This document shows positions 30,282 to 40,783 of a DNA stretch of 64,000 nt, in pieces; position 1 is the first letter of the stretch; the number at the start of each line of letters is the position of its first letter. Source of the stretch: Berberis thunbergii (Eukaryota; Streptophyta; Magnoliopsida; Ranunculales; Berberidaceae); the NCBI GenBank assembly GCA_003290165.1, contig QNQO01000679.1:124001-188000 (forward strand), written 5' to 3'. The position numbers and the translations under genes are program-made. Below the pieces are notes generated by a model. That model ran no database searches and was not told where the DNA came from. It saw only the letters and a program-made list of their open reading frames with translations.

Positions 30282-32665
30282 GAGTTACACTTTTGACCTA
30301 TACATTCCCCATGCTCTTCATAGCTGCATTAGGTTGTGTTTATCTTCATCTGGGAAAGAATCTTGAAGACAGTTGCATCGAATGGTATACTTGTGTTCTG
30401 ATTTCAATATGAGTACATTTCCTCCACTACTATTAATATGAACATATCAGGTAATGAATTGACCTTAGTATTCTCTTTTGCAGTGAAAGCGGAAAAAAAC
30501 AGTTTATTGACATGGAAGCAACCCGCGCTCATAAAAAGCCATCTGGGAATTGTTTCATGGATAGAATTGACCTTCATCACTATGTTTATGGTGCTATTGA
30601 TCTGGTCCTTCAACGCATATGTGCACATTGGTTATACAAAAATTACTACGTTTTCGGCAGAGAAACCTGCAAATGAAGTGTAAGAATACATGTATTTTAA
30701 GTGATGTGATAAAATTAGTCTAAGATTTTTTTGTTATTATAATTATATGGTGGTTTTGGTTTTGCAGATGGCAAACTAATCTTAAGAGAGTAGGTCTATC
30801 ACTAGGCCTTTGGGGAATATGTGCATTGCATTTCTCTTCTTCCCGGTGACCAGAGGATCATCAGTGTTGCAGCTTGTTGGACTAACATCAGAATCAAGTA
30901 TTAAGTACCATATTTGGCTTGGCCACATAATTATGACTCTATTCACAGCACACAGTTTATGCTATATTGTGTACTGGGCTGCAACAAATCAGATCGAAAG
31001 GGTAACAGACGGACTTTCTTTGCCTTGTTTCATTTGAATGTTTTGGAGTTAATTTGTTGATCTTTGATTTTTATTATTTTAAAAAAATTATGTTATTGTT
31101 TTTCAGTTGACAACATGGAGAAGAACTTCAATGTCAACTATTGCTGGAGAATTGTCATTAATTACTATTTGGATTAGTAATGTGCCCAATGAGCTTCCCC
31201 CGCATAAGGAGAAAGATGTTTGAGCTCTTCTACTACGCCCACCATCTCTACTCTCTCTTCCTCCTTTTTTATGTACTACATGTAGGATTCTCGTATTCCT
31301 GCATTATGCTTCCAGGCCTATATCTCTTCTGGATTGATCGTTATATACGATTCCACCAATCAAGACGAAGAGTTCGACTACTTTCTTCACGCATTCTACC
31401 TTGTGAAACTGTGGAGCTCAACTTCCCCAAGGACCCAAGTAGGTCAATTATCCTGCCATTTGATTATCAAACTTAATTTTCCTAGGCCATATTGGCTAAC
31501 ACAATGTTGTTTCAGGATTGCATTACACTACTACAAGCATCATATTCATCAACATTCCGTGCATTTCAAAGCTACATTGGCACCCTTTTACCATAACTTC
31601 TAACAGTAGTATGGATCCAGACAGACTGAGTGTCGTCATAAAAAGTGAAGGAAGCTGGACCAAAAAGCTTTATGAAATTCTTTCTTCCCCTTTGTCAGTG
31701 GACCATCTTGATGTTTCTGTTGAGGACCCTATGGACCTACTTCAACTCATTTTCTAAGGTTAGTACAACAATTTACCATGTTATGCATCAACGATATTTG
31801 ATGACTTCCTTTCTTGCTTTTTTCTAAAATTACTGATTAGCATTGTAACATTTTTGCAGGCATGATACGCTTGTTATGGTAAGAGGATGCAGTGGTATTA
31901 CCCCTTTCCTCTCCATTATTGGAGAGATAATCTTTAAGAGCACCATAACGAACACTAAAACTCCGCGGGTTCTCCTAATATGTGCCTTCAAAAACTCATC
32001 AGAGCTCACCGTGCTAGACCTTCTCCCACCTATTTCAGGAACCCCTGCGGAACTGCAAATTGAAGCATATGTTACAAGAGAAAAACAATCTACCATGAAC
32101 AAAAAGAATGACATTCGAACAATATGGTTCAAGCCAAACATATCGGAAGAACCCATATCTGCAATCCTTGGTCCAAACAGGTTCTTCTGGCTAGGTGCAA
32201 TAATATTCTTCGTTTGTTATTTTCCTCATTCTTTTGGGAATTCTCACGCGCTGCTATATATATCCATTTGACCATAACACCGACAAAATCTACCCTTACC
32301 CTTTGAAATCTCTTTTAAACATCTTAGTCATGTGTGCATCTATAGCCATAGTAGCTAGTGTGGTAGTTCTTAGGATTAAGAAACAGAACCCAAATGAAGC
32401 AAAACAGATTCATGACATAAGCACACTCACAAGAAAAGCCTTGCTCGGTTCATGGTTCTACCGTTCAGATCGAGATTTGGAGAGCCTTCTCAGTCAGTGC
32501 CTTGACCAAGTCACCAATCATGCAGAGATACTGATGGAGTGCAAAGGATCAAGTATTGGTGTTTTAGCTAGTGGTCCAAGGAAGATGCGGCACGAGGTTG
32601 CATCCATTTGCTCATCTGGCTTGAAGGACAACTTACATTTTCAGTCCATCAGTTTCACCATGTGA
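30282..32665 (+). pseudogene. FRO-B exons 2-8 block
   Basis: Exon 2 (30282-30384) and its donor are intact and equal in length (103 nt) to FRO-A exon 2. Exon 7 (from 31860) reads LLICAFKNSSELTVLDLL, then after the 32220 shift reads straight through TLTRKALLGSWFYRSDRDL and LDQVTNHAEILMECKGSS to a TGA at 32663-32665. FRO-A has an intron where FRO-B reads TNHAEIL. The bases CATGCAG|AGATACTG look like a leftover acceptor now translated, so exon 7's end and most of intron 7 were deleted in frame. Confidence 0.8.
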
Positions 32666-32876
32666 TCTGTATATAGAATTTTTTTATTATTATTTACAAT
32701 CAAACAATACATGGGTATATATACAACTCTGCAAATCATTCTGGATCCTAAAATATCGGTGACTAGGTGTACAAGGATTAATCTAATAGTAAACTAAACA
32801 ATATTTGTACAAGGATTAATCCAATAGGAAACAATAAGCTAATAGGAAACAATAACCAAATATAACCACACCAACA
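32661..32876 (-). repeat. Copia 3' LTR
   Basis: Matches 45848-46080 from ACAATCAAACAATACATGGG onwards through ACAAGGATTAATC. Ends ACCAACA. The left edge overlaps FRO-B's TGA and may really begin nearer 32676. Confidence 0.7.
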
Positions 32877-32886
32877 CTCCCCCTTT
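32877..32886 (-). other. Copia polypurine tract
   Basis: Minus strand reads CTTAAAGGGGGAG immediately before the 3' LTR, a classic copia polypurine tract. Confidence 0.8.
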
Positions 32887-33182
32887 AAGATAGAGCATAG
32901 ATACACACATGCCCAACTTGACAAGTGAGTCATTTAAGGCTTGACTGGCAATAGCTTTTGTGAGCATGTCATTTAAATGTCTTGTGGTTATAAGGAACCT
33001 CGACAATCTTATCTTCAAACTTCTCATATATCAAATTACGATCGATTTCTATATGCTTAGTTTGGTGATGTTGGATAGGATTCTCTGCAATCTGAGTCAC
33101 ATACTTATTATCGCAATATAACTTCATGGCTATGTTAGGTGGAAAATCAAGCTCCCCTACAACCCGTCTCAACCACAATAAT
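32880..33182 (-). pseudogene. Copia RNase H, C-terminal part
   Basis: Reads QLLWLRRVVGELDF, KLYCDNKYVTQIAENP and HHQTKHIEIDRNLI, then in another frame HLNDMLTKAIASQALND and LVKLGM, the canonical copia pol end. It is cut from the rest of pol by LARD1 at 33183. Confidence 0.85.
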
Positions 33183-33720
33183 TGATGATACGTCAAAATA
33201 GACCGTCATCATAGCCATACACGTGGCAGGAAACATCCATCACAAGGATCATGTATATCACCTACCAGGCCGACTCTTAAAATCCGAGAAGGCAAAATCA
33301 ATCATAAAAGCCAAACAGGGCCCATCAGAAGAAGTCATAACTATGGCCTAAATTCAGGCCCGCACGAGTTCTCTCATAAAGAAGAGGAACGTTACATAAG
33401 AAAAGAGTCGTGGAGGGAATTACGCCTCCACGAACACATCTACATAAAAGAGGAGACTGTTATGAAGAACATCTCATTCTGTTGCGCCTCACATGCTTAA
33501 GTTGCATAGAGATCTAACTACGACCACTATATAAGGTAAGGGGAACATTCGACAAAGGTATGCAACTTTAATTAAGTTTTGTCTAGATTTATTTTCTTCC
33601 TCAAACAGAGTTGCTGACTTAAGCATCGAAGTGCCTTCGGCCACCAAAAAGGTGGTTTTTGGCAGTCTAACATCTGTTTTGTGGGTTAAACTCACAGAAG
33701 GATGAGATTTGGATGCATCA
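33183..33720 (+). repeat. LARD1 5' LTR
   Basis: 538 bp. TATATAA at 33528-33534 is a likely promoter TATA box; the same site recurs in the 3' LTR. Near the end is CTGACTTAAGCATCGAAGTG, a word conserved in the other Tat-family LTRs here. Confidence 0.88.
33528..33534 (+). promoter_or_regulatory. TATA box in LARD1 5' LTR
   Basis: TATATAA followed by GGTAAGGGGAACATTCGAC. Equivalent boxes are at 40592-40598 (3' LTR) and 58496-58502 (LARD2). Conservation between copies supports a real core promoter. Confidence 0.6.
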
Positions 33721-33722
33721 GT

Positions 33723-33745
33723 TTGGCCGTCCGTGGGAACGACAA
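33723..33745 (+). other. LARD1 primer-binding site
   Basis: TTGGCCGTCCGTGGGAACGA, 2 bp after the LTR. It resembles the TTGGCGCCGT-type primer site of many plant Tat/Athila elements. Confidence 0.7.
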
Positions 33746-33811
33746 GTTTCCCTTTTGAAAAGAAGATCCACAGTAACAAAGCTCACCAAAAACTAATCAA
33801 CAATCGACAGA

Positions 33812-35320
33812 ATGTCAGAATATATGGAACACTCGACAGACCCTCAACCCAGCGACAATCACAGTAAGCCTCCTACTGGCAACATTATATTGCCAACATC
33901 TTGCGATCAAGACGCAGCAATGACCACCGAACCAATTGCACCCGACAATCAAGATCCACGGCATGCAATATCTCATACAACCTAGACATCCGACAACGCT
34001 GCTGTTGACCCGCAGGTAGACGTGCTTATGATCTAGATAAATCACATGACAAAGATGCTGGAAAAACTCACTCAATAGCGCATTCAGAGTCAACCAATCC
34101 AAGCGCTGCCCCAACAAATATCTACCAACCAACTCGAGAAAGCAACGAGATTTTTGTAGAACCCCAATAAGGAAATCTCGAAAGCGATGAAATTTTCCAA
34201 GGTAAGACTCCACACAATGAAAAAACGCTTACTAAAATCTCATTCAGGATCAGAGTCACAGATCCCAGTGTATTATACGAACTAGCCAAGTCACCGTTCT
34301 CCGATGCCCTCTTGATAACTCCCATGCCAAAAAAGTTCACTTCACAAAAGTTTGAGGCCTATGATGGCACCACCGACCCGACATATCATTGACAACATTT
34401 CCACCACATGATGGTGTTAAAGGAGACTACGGAGTCAATCATATGCAAAACATTCCAACTAGTCTTACCTTTACAGTGATGAACTGGTTCAACAGCTTAC
34501 CACCGAGGTCAATAAACTCCTTCCAGGCACTAGCTACCGCCCTTATCACAAGATTCATCGGGAGTCAGTGAATGAGGAAAGGATCGCACTACCTCCTTCG
34601 CATCAGACAGAAGCCTGAGGAAACGATAAGGAAATATGTCACTCGTCTCGCTAACGAGCTGACAATGATCGATGGATGCAACGACTACACGACCAATCAT
34701 ACTTTCACTACCGGGCTAAAAAAATATCCTTTTTTATGCTCTCAACCTGAAACCCTAAAAAAACATGGCAATCCTGTTGAAACCCACCCAAAAGCACATT
34801 TCTAATGAGGAGATGAAAGCTGCTAAGAAGAAAAATGACCAAGAAAGAGAAATCACTCAAAGAAACGAGAAAAAATGGAGGAAATAAAAAGAGACGATTG
34901 ACCCTGGAAGATAACATCAGTCAAAGAGGCATCGAAATAATGGGAGATCCGAATCCAACTAGCAAGACTCTGGAAACTGCAGTCAAGAAGACCCTGACAC
35001 GAGCAGATAACAAGTGTGATGAACAAGACATACAAACCGTACACGACCCTAAAAACAAGCTGAGCCAATATACTGAAATACATGGCGAAATGGGAAGACA
35101 TCAACTGGCCACTCAGAATGAGAGGAGACCCAAAAAGAGAGACAAAAACAAGTATTGTTCCTTCCACGAGGATCATGGGCACGATACTGAAGATTGCTAC
35201 AAACTAAAAGATGAAATTGAGCATTGGGTTCAGAGGGGACGACTCAACGAGTTCATCGAAATGCCAGACAAGCGGCTCAAAGGAAAAGAAAAGGCAAATT
35301 CCACTATGGGATCAAAATAA
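33812..35320 (+). pseudogene. LARD1 gag
   Basis: ATG 33812 gives MSEYMEHSTDPQPSDNHSKP. The frame breaks near 33985 and 34130. The capsid region reads FTVMNWFNSLPPRSINSFQA and LATALITRFIGSQ (34389-34571), then KPEETIRKYVTRLANELTMI. The C-terminal part (34835-35320) ends with YCSFHEDHGHDTEDCYKL and EIEHWVQRGRLNEFIEMP, the Cys/His signature typical of Tat-lineage gag. Stops and shifts (a TGA near 34569) interrupt it. Gag packages element RNA; a pol-less copy would need enzymes from an autonomous relative. Confidence 0.8.
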
Positions 35321-36127
35321 CAGCCTAGGGAACTGATATACACCCTACACTGCATGGCCAAATGGAACAAAATGATCAACCCAACTGAAGAAATAGCCGA
35401 AAACAAGTCCCACTCAAGCTGATCTATATCGAAGTAGGAGTATTGACACCAAATGAAACCAGACAAACCATTTTACTGATGCGTAGTAAAAGAACATGGA
35501 GAAGATTGCACCAATCAACTAACGCAATTCAAAGACCCTACTAACCGATGCAAGCCCAACCCGAATTACCAATGACGAAATTGTTGGCAACAGACTCGAT
35601 TAAAACTCAGCAGTTGGTGTTGATGCAAACATGATTGGACAATTCAGCGCTGATGCAAGCTTGATTGGACAATTTGGCATTGAGGTGAGCATGATTGAAC
35701 AGTTTGGAGCTGATGTGAGCATGATTGAACAATTCAGCATTGCTTAGCTACCTAGTCAAAAAACATCCCGAGTACATTAGCTACAATAACATATCCAACG
35801 AACGACGAAACATAGCCAATAGCAAATCCAACAACTTGAAGACATAGGCGATGTGAGACAATTGAACAAAGACATAAATCTCTAACAACGCGAAGATCGA
35901 CTTCAAGCAAGCAAAGGTTAAAAGGATGAAGCAAATCACTCCACAATCTAGTGCAAATTTTTGAAAAGAACAACCGCTAGGGTTGGTCGGAATATTGAGA
36001 ATGGAATATCAATAAAATTACAAGTTCGGAATCCCAATCTTATACATGGACAACATAGCTCGACAACACAGAGTAGTCGACATATCAAGCCAAAAGAACT
36101 TAGGACATGAGTCGGATACATATAATA
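35321..36127 (+). other. LARD1 segment where pol is expected but absent
   Basis: No protease, RT, RNase H or integrase motif is visible in any frame. It contains the decapeptide repeat at 35621-35740 and otherwise eroded sequence up to the tandem array. Confidence 0.6.
35621..35740 (+). repeat. Four 30-bp units encoding a decapeptide repeat
   Basis: Units start TGATGCAAACATGATTGGAC and repeat with changes every 30 bp. In one frame they read DANMIGQFSA, DASLIGQFGI, EVSMIEQFGA and DVSMIEQFSI, then Ala and a stop. Substitutions are mostly conservative. The frame is open only about 47 codons, from a TAA just upstream. Confidence 0.8.
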
Positions 36128-37200
36128 AACTTCCAGTTTGATCAACCATGAAGTGAAAATTGGACGAACAAGTCAACTTAATTCAATGAGCTTCGGGTCG
36201 ACTAGTACGTCGAACCAACAAAGTAAAAATCGGACGAACAAATCAATTTAATTAAAAAGCAACTTCGGGTTGACTAGTGCATCAAACCAACAAAATGAAA
36301 GTTGGACGAAGGAGTCAACTTAACTCAAAGAGCTTTGGGTCGACTAGTACATTGAGCCAAAGAAGTAAAAATTTGACGAACAAGTCAATTTAATTAAAAA
36401 GCAACTTCGGGTTGACTAGTGTGTCCAACCAACAAAATGAAAGTTGAACGAACGAGTCAACTTAACTCAAAGAGCTTTGGGTCAACTAGTACATCGAACC
36501 AACAAAGTAAAAATCAAACGAACAAGTCAATTTAATTAGAAAGTGATTTCGGGTTGACTAATGCGTCAAACCAACAAAGTGAAAGTTGGACAAACAAGTC
36601 AACTGAAAGAGCTCCGGGTCGACTAGCACGTCAAACCAATGAAGAAAAAGTTGGACGACCAAGTTAATTTAACTAAAAAGCAACTTCAGGTTGACTAGTG
36701 CGTCAAACCAACATAGTGAAAGTTGGACGAACGAGTCAACTTAACTCAAAGAGCTTTGATTCAACTAGTACGTCGAACCAACAAAGTAAAAATTGGATGA
36801 ATAAGTCAATTTAATTAAAAAACAACTTTAGGTTGACTAGTGCCTCAAATCAACGAAGTGAAAGTTGGACGAATAAGTCAAATAAAAGAGCTTTGGATCA
36901 ACTAGTACGTTGAACCAACGAAGTAAAAGTCGGACGAACAAGTCAATTTAATTAAAAAGCAACTTTTGGTTGACTAGTATGCCAAACCAATAAAGTGAAA
37001 GTTGGACAAACGAGTCAACTGAAAAAGCTTCGGGTCGACTAGTATGTCGAACCAACGAAGTAAAAGTTGGACGAACAAGTCAATTTAACTAAAAAGTAAC
37101 TTCAGGCTGACTAGGGCATCAAACCAATGAAGTGAAAGTTAATGAACGTGTCAACTTAACTCAGAGAACCTCAGGTCGACTAGAACGTCGAACCAACAAA
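36128..37200 (+). repeat. LARD1 tandem array, 76-79-bp units
   Basis: About 14 units, each with a GGACGAACRAGTCAA block, a CTTCGGGTYGACTAGT block and GTCRAACCAAC. Two unit types alternate, one with TCAACTTAACTCAAAGAGCT and one with TCAATTTAATTAAAAAGC, making a roughly 155-bp higher-order dimer. AGTCAACT and GTTGACTAGT give each unit internal dyad symmetry. Confidence 0.85.
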
Positions 37201-37841
37201 GTTGAATGAACAAACCAACTTTTTATAAAAACTTTGAGACAACTAACACAAAGTCGAGACGAAAAAATCAACTTGCTCGAGTAAGCTCCAACACATCGGG
37301 ACGAAAAGATGAGGTCAAACCACTTCAAGGCAACCAACGCGTCAAAGCATAAAAACAACCATAAATGAATTCAGATCAAGAAATTCAGACATGTAACTAT
37401 AAAAGCTCCGTCGCCAGTGAAACTTATTTCGACAACTACGACTTACCTAAAAAGGTATAAGCAGCATGTAACGAGTCAACAAGACAAATTACGAATACGA
37501 ATACCAAGGAGAAAGTTTATTTCCTTAATAAAATTATTCTATTGCATTCGAAGAAGAAGGTAAAGGAGTAGGAGATAAAGCAAAAGCAATCATAACATTA
37601 TTGGTGACGTCAGCTAACAGACGAGAGGCAGCCGAATCACTGGCAAGAGCTCTCTCTTCAAAAGGAGATGGAAGCGATGGTTTTTCAACCACTGGATTAC
37701 CGAAGTACCCGAAATGTCTTCGTCACCACCTTCAACTTAAAAGGTTTGATCGACCAGGTGACGGTACTAGATAAATCAACACCAAGCCCTCGATATAGTC
37801 AAGAAACTCATTCCATTCATCAATGATTCACTGCCAATATG
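37201..37841 (+). other. LARD1 stretch after the tandem array
   Basis: The first part (to about 37330) continues degraded repeat units. The remainder holds no recognisable frame and leads into the 3' end of the antisense ORF. Confidence 0.4.
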
Positions 37842-39921
37842 TCACCACCATAATGCGAAGCCTGCCTTTGACCGAAGCAAGTTTGTTCCTAACTGCAATG
37901 AGTCACCCTCAACAGTGGTAAGCATCGCAGAGGTATTTGCCTTGACCTCGTCAAGCGTAGCCATTAATTGCTCCATCTTTTTCTCAGCAGCATCATGATT
38001 AGTAGACTGCTCAACCACGGCACGTGCAACCTCATAATGAATTGCCTTCTCGGCAGATAGATCCTTCTCCACATCGTGTAAGCGCGAACAAACACCATCC
38101 AAATTAGTTCTAAAAGATGAGCTCAGCTGCAGAGTGATCTTGTGCGCCTTTCGCCTCAATTCATGAGGCTCGAGAAATCCCGGTCACTTTTTCCTGTTTC
38201 ATGCATTGCGCTCTTAACACGTTTGATTGACAAAGGACACGGGAAAACACCAATAACAGCACCGCGAACTTCCTGTCCAGAGAAGCCACCTGATCACGAC
38301 TAGCTTTGTATTCGAACCCATCTCCCCTGCGTAAGTGAGATGATTCATCCTATCCATTATCTGTCTAAGGCCATAATCAAGATGAAGGCTCGAATCCAAC
38401 GCATGAATCAAAACATCTCCACCGACCGCCTGTGCCATTTGTTGATCAACCTACGCGCACCATCCTACACATCGAGCTGGGTAAACCATCAAAACTTCCC
38501 ATCCGACTTAATGTGAATCACTTTAGGGATAGGTTCCTTCCAACTAATCTGCGAATAAATGACACGAGGATCTGGAAGCACGGAGGAGCCACCGCCAATG
38601 GCCAGGAGAGAAGACGGAACGGTAGAAAAACCATCCTTATCCTTTCGCTGCATAGTAGTCACAGCAGAAGAAGAACAAGTAGTAGTGCAAACAGAGTCAG
38701 AAGAACCTAAGCAGGCAGAAGAAGGTAAGATCTCGGCCGCATTGTCAACAAGAGCAAGAGGAGAACAGGGGGAGGCTGCATCTCAAAATCTTGACTGCCA
38801 TCATCAGTCTCCTTAGATAGGACAACTTCCAATTGGAACAACTTATCATCAATGATTCTAGGATCATCATTAGAACATTTGGTAGCACCAGGACCACCAT
38901 ATACAAAAAGAAGCCTCTTTTCATTATCATCCAACGAGCGAATAGTCTCTTTTTACTCCTTTCTAATGCCAACCTTATTTCTTCAGCCTCCTCGTGAGAT
39001 AAGCGATCCTCTCTTGCATGCTCCCTATCAACAAAACTTGAATAAGGAATAACACGACGAATAGAACCGAGGAGTCGCTTCCTCTTCGGAACACGGTCAA
39101 AACTTATAAACAATAGCTTCGTTGGACTAATAGACCTCGCAATTTTTCTCTTTCTAGAAGTTGGTCTAGCAATGCCAATGCTAACAAGAGCATCAAGATC
39201 CATAACATCCGATCTCACTTTCTCGATCAGCAAAGCCCGCTTAGCCTCATTAATGTTGTAAACGCCACTATGCTCTACCATAACATTAGAAAGAAAGGTC
39301 TCCAAAGGAACTTTGGGAAGTTGCAAAAAATGTTCGGTGATCATCTGTTTTTCCATAGTCAATTGCAGATCCCTCCACTTGTTAGGAACCCGAAAGGACC
39401 CTGCTATTTGTTGACCTCGCAAGTCGAAGTAACCAGAACAGACAGAGGCATAGAACCATTCTGCGACCAACCCCTGACATCATCATTCACATTACAAAAA
39501 TACACAGGATAATGAAGAAACCATATATTCTTGGTCACCAACATACCAACCATCGAGTACAAAGTCTTAACAATAAAAGGAATACCAAAAAGGATGGCTC
39601 TTGCATACGTGGAAACCATAACTTCCAACCGTTAGGGCCCATCTGAGCAGGAGGGGTACCCAAAAAATCTAAATATGCCCAGGATAACTCTGGAACTAGA
39701 AATCGAAGGCTGGATTGAAATATGCGCTGGTAGAGCTCAATATACCCCTTCCTCGGATGACAAGGACTATCACTCTGCCGGGGCAAAATGATCTCAAGGT
39801 CAGAACGTAAAGAGTAGTCAGAACGAACGCTATCAAATGTCGCCTGAGAAACCTTATTGGGATAGAAATGGGTTTCGTAAATAGCAAGTTGCTCACCATT
39901 CAGTAAATCGCTGGCAGACAT
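37842..39921 (-). pseudogene. LARD1 antisense ORF: gypsy-type transposon domain plus coiled coil
   Basis: Opposite to gag. Start MSASDLLNGEQLAIYETHF (39921). The next block, LEIILPRQSDSPCHPRKGYI and ELYQRIFQSSLRFLVPELSW, then YLDFLGTPPAQMGPNGWKL, matches what I remember of the Pfam 'putative gypsy type transposon' domain (Transposase_28), similar to plant mobile domains. A shift near 39620 continues in VSTYARAILFGIPF. 39470-38745 holds EHSGVYNINEAKRALLIEKV and basic RKRKIARSISP. The end (38159-37842) is a coiled coil: LHDVEKDLSAEKAIHYEVAR and KKMEQLMATLDEVKANTSAM. Homologues lie at 61622-63968 and, diverged, 47305-49057. Function unknown. Confidence 0.7.
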
Positions 39922-40234
39922 CGCGAATGAACAAGAGAAGAGAGAAAAAAAAAATGAAAAGAAAAAAACCCAAATTTCAAATATGGCGTAAATAGATAAC
40001 CAAACCCACCACGTCCCTCTTTATAGAGCTGAACATCGAAAAGACTGCTCAAGGGACGATGTGTGGGATATGATGGCACACGAAATCCCAAAATGTGAGT
40101 GAAATGAACGGATAAACAAGATATCGAAACACCAACTAAACAAAGGTCACTGGCAAACATTAAATACAAGGCAACACTGGAATTGAAAGTCCAACCATGA
40201 CAAAGTTAGTGGCCATGACAGTAAACCCACTAAC

Positions 40235-40248
40235 TAAGGGGGAGTAGT
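40235..40248 (+). other. LARD1 polypurine tract
   Basis: CTAAGGGGGAGTAGT directly before the 3' LTR. Confidence 0.8.
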
Positions 40249-40783
40249 TGATGATACATCAAAATAGACCGACATCACAACCATACACATGGTAGAAAAC
40301 ATCCATCATGATGATCAAGTATCCCACCTATCGGGCCAGTTCATAAAACCCAAGAAGGCAAAACTAATCATAAAAACCCAAACATGGCCCATCAAAAGAA
40401 TTCATAACTATGGCCCAGCTCTGAGCCAGCACGAGTTCTCTCATAAAGAAGAGGAATGTTACGTAAAAAGAGTCGTGGAGGGAGTTACGCCCTACAAACA
40501 CATCTTCATAAAAGAGGAGACTGTTACGAAGAACATCTCCTTCTGTTGCGCCTCACATGCTTAAGTCACGTTGAGAGTTAACTACGACCATTATATAAGG
40601 TAAAGAGAACATTCGATAAAGGGATGCAACTTTAACTGAATTTTGTCCAAATTTACTTTCTTCTTCAAAAAGAGTTGCTGACTTAAGCACCGAAGTGCCA
40701 TCGGCCACCAAAAAGGTGATTTTGGCAGTCTAACATCTGTTTTGAATGTCAAACTCACAGGAAGAAAAGATTTGGACACATCA
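40249..40783 (+). repeat. LARD1 3' LTR
   Basis: 535 bp, diverged copy of 33183-33720, ending ACACATCA before ATAAT. TATA box at 40592-40598. Confidence 0.88.

Larger units (their letters stand above)
23994..32665 (+). pseudogene. Ferric reductase oxidase copy B (FRO-B), frameshifted
   Basis: Exons by GT-AG and by comparison with copy A are 23994-24270, 30282-30384, 30484-30679, 30768-31001, 31107-31438, 31516-31758 and 31860-32665. Intron 1 carries a complete chromovirus. The product would have an N-terminal membrane anchor, heme helices with KYHIWLGHIIMTLFTAHS and YYAHHLYSLFLLFYVLHVG, FAD motif HPFTITS, and C-terminal LASGPRKMRHEV. Single-base shifts lie near 30495 (A run, exon 3), 30811 (exon 4), 31160-31175 (exon 5), 31725 (VSVEGPYGP destroyed, exon 6) and 32220 (T run, exon 7). 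The NADPH motif reads VRGCSGITP instead of VSGGSGITP. The exon 7/8 intron is missing. Individual shifts could be sequencing errors, but the mutated NADPH motif argues for real decay. Confidence 0.85.
33183..40783 (+). mobile_element. LARD1: Tat-type derivative lacking pol
   Basis: 7.6-kb element with LTRs 33183-33720 and 40249-40783 (TGATGATAC ... CATCA) and a perfect ATAAT duplication (33178-33182 and 40784-40788). Primer site TTGGCCGTCCGTGGGA follows the 5' LTR. Plus strand: gag (33812-35320). No protease, RT or integrase was found. Then a decapeptide repeat, a 76-79-bp tandem array, and on the minus strand a long ORF (39921-37842). It sits inside copia RNase H. Its LTRs differ at many positions, so it is older than the chromovirus. 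Confidence 0.88.

Noticed and set aside
30152..30412. Open frame across the CA/TA/T tract
   Set aside because: Product is microsatellite translation running into FRO-B exon 2; the real exon starts at 30282.
38432..39052. Plus-strand open frames over LARD1
   Set aside because: They are shadows of the minus-strand antisense ORF, which shows homology to LARD2 while these do not.
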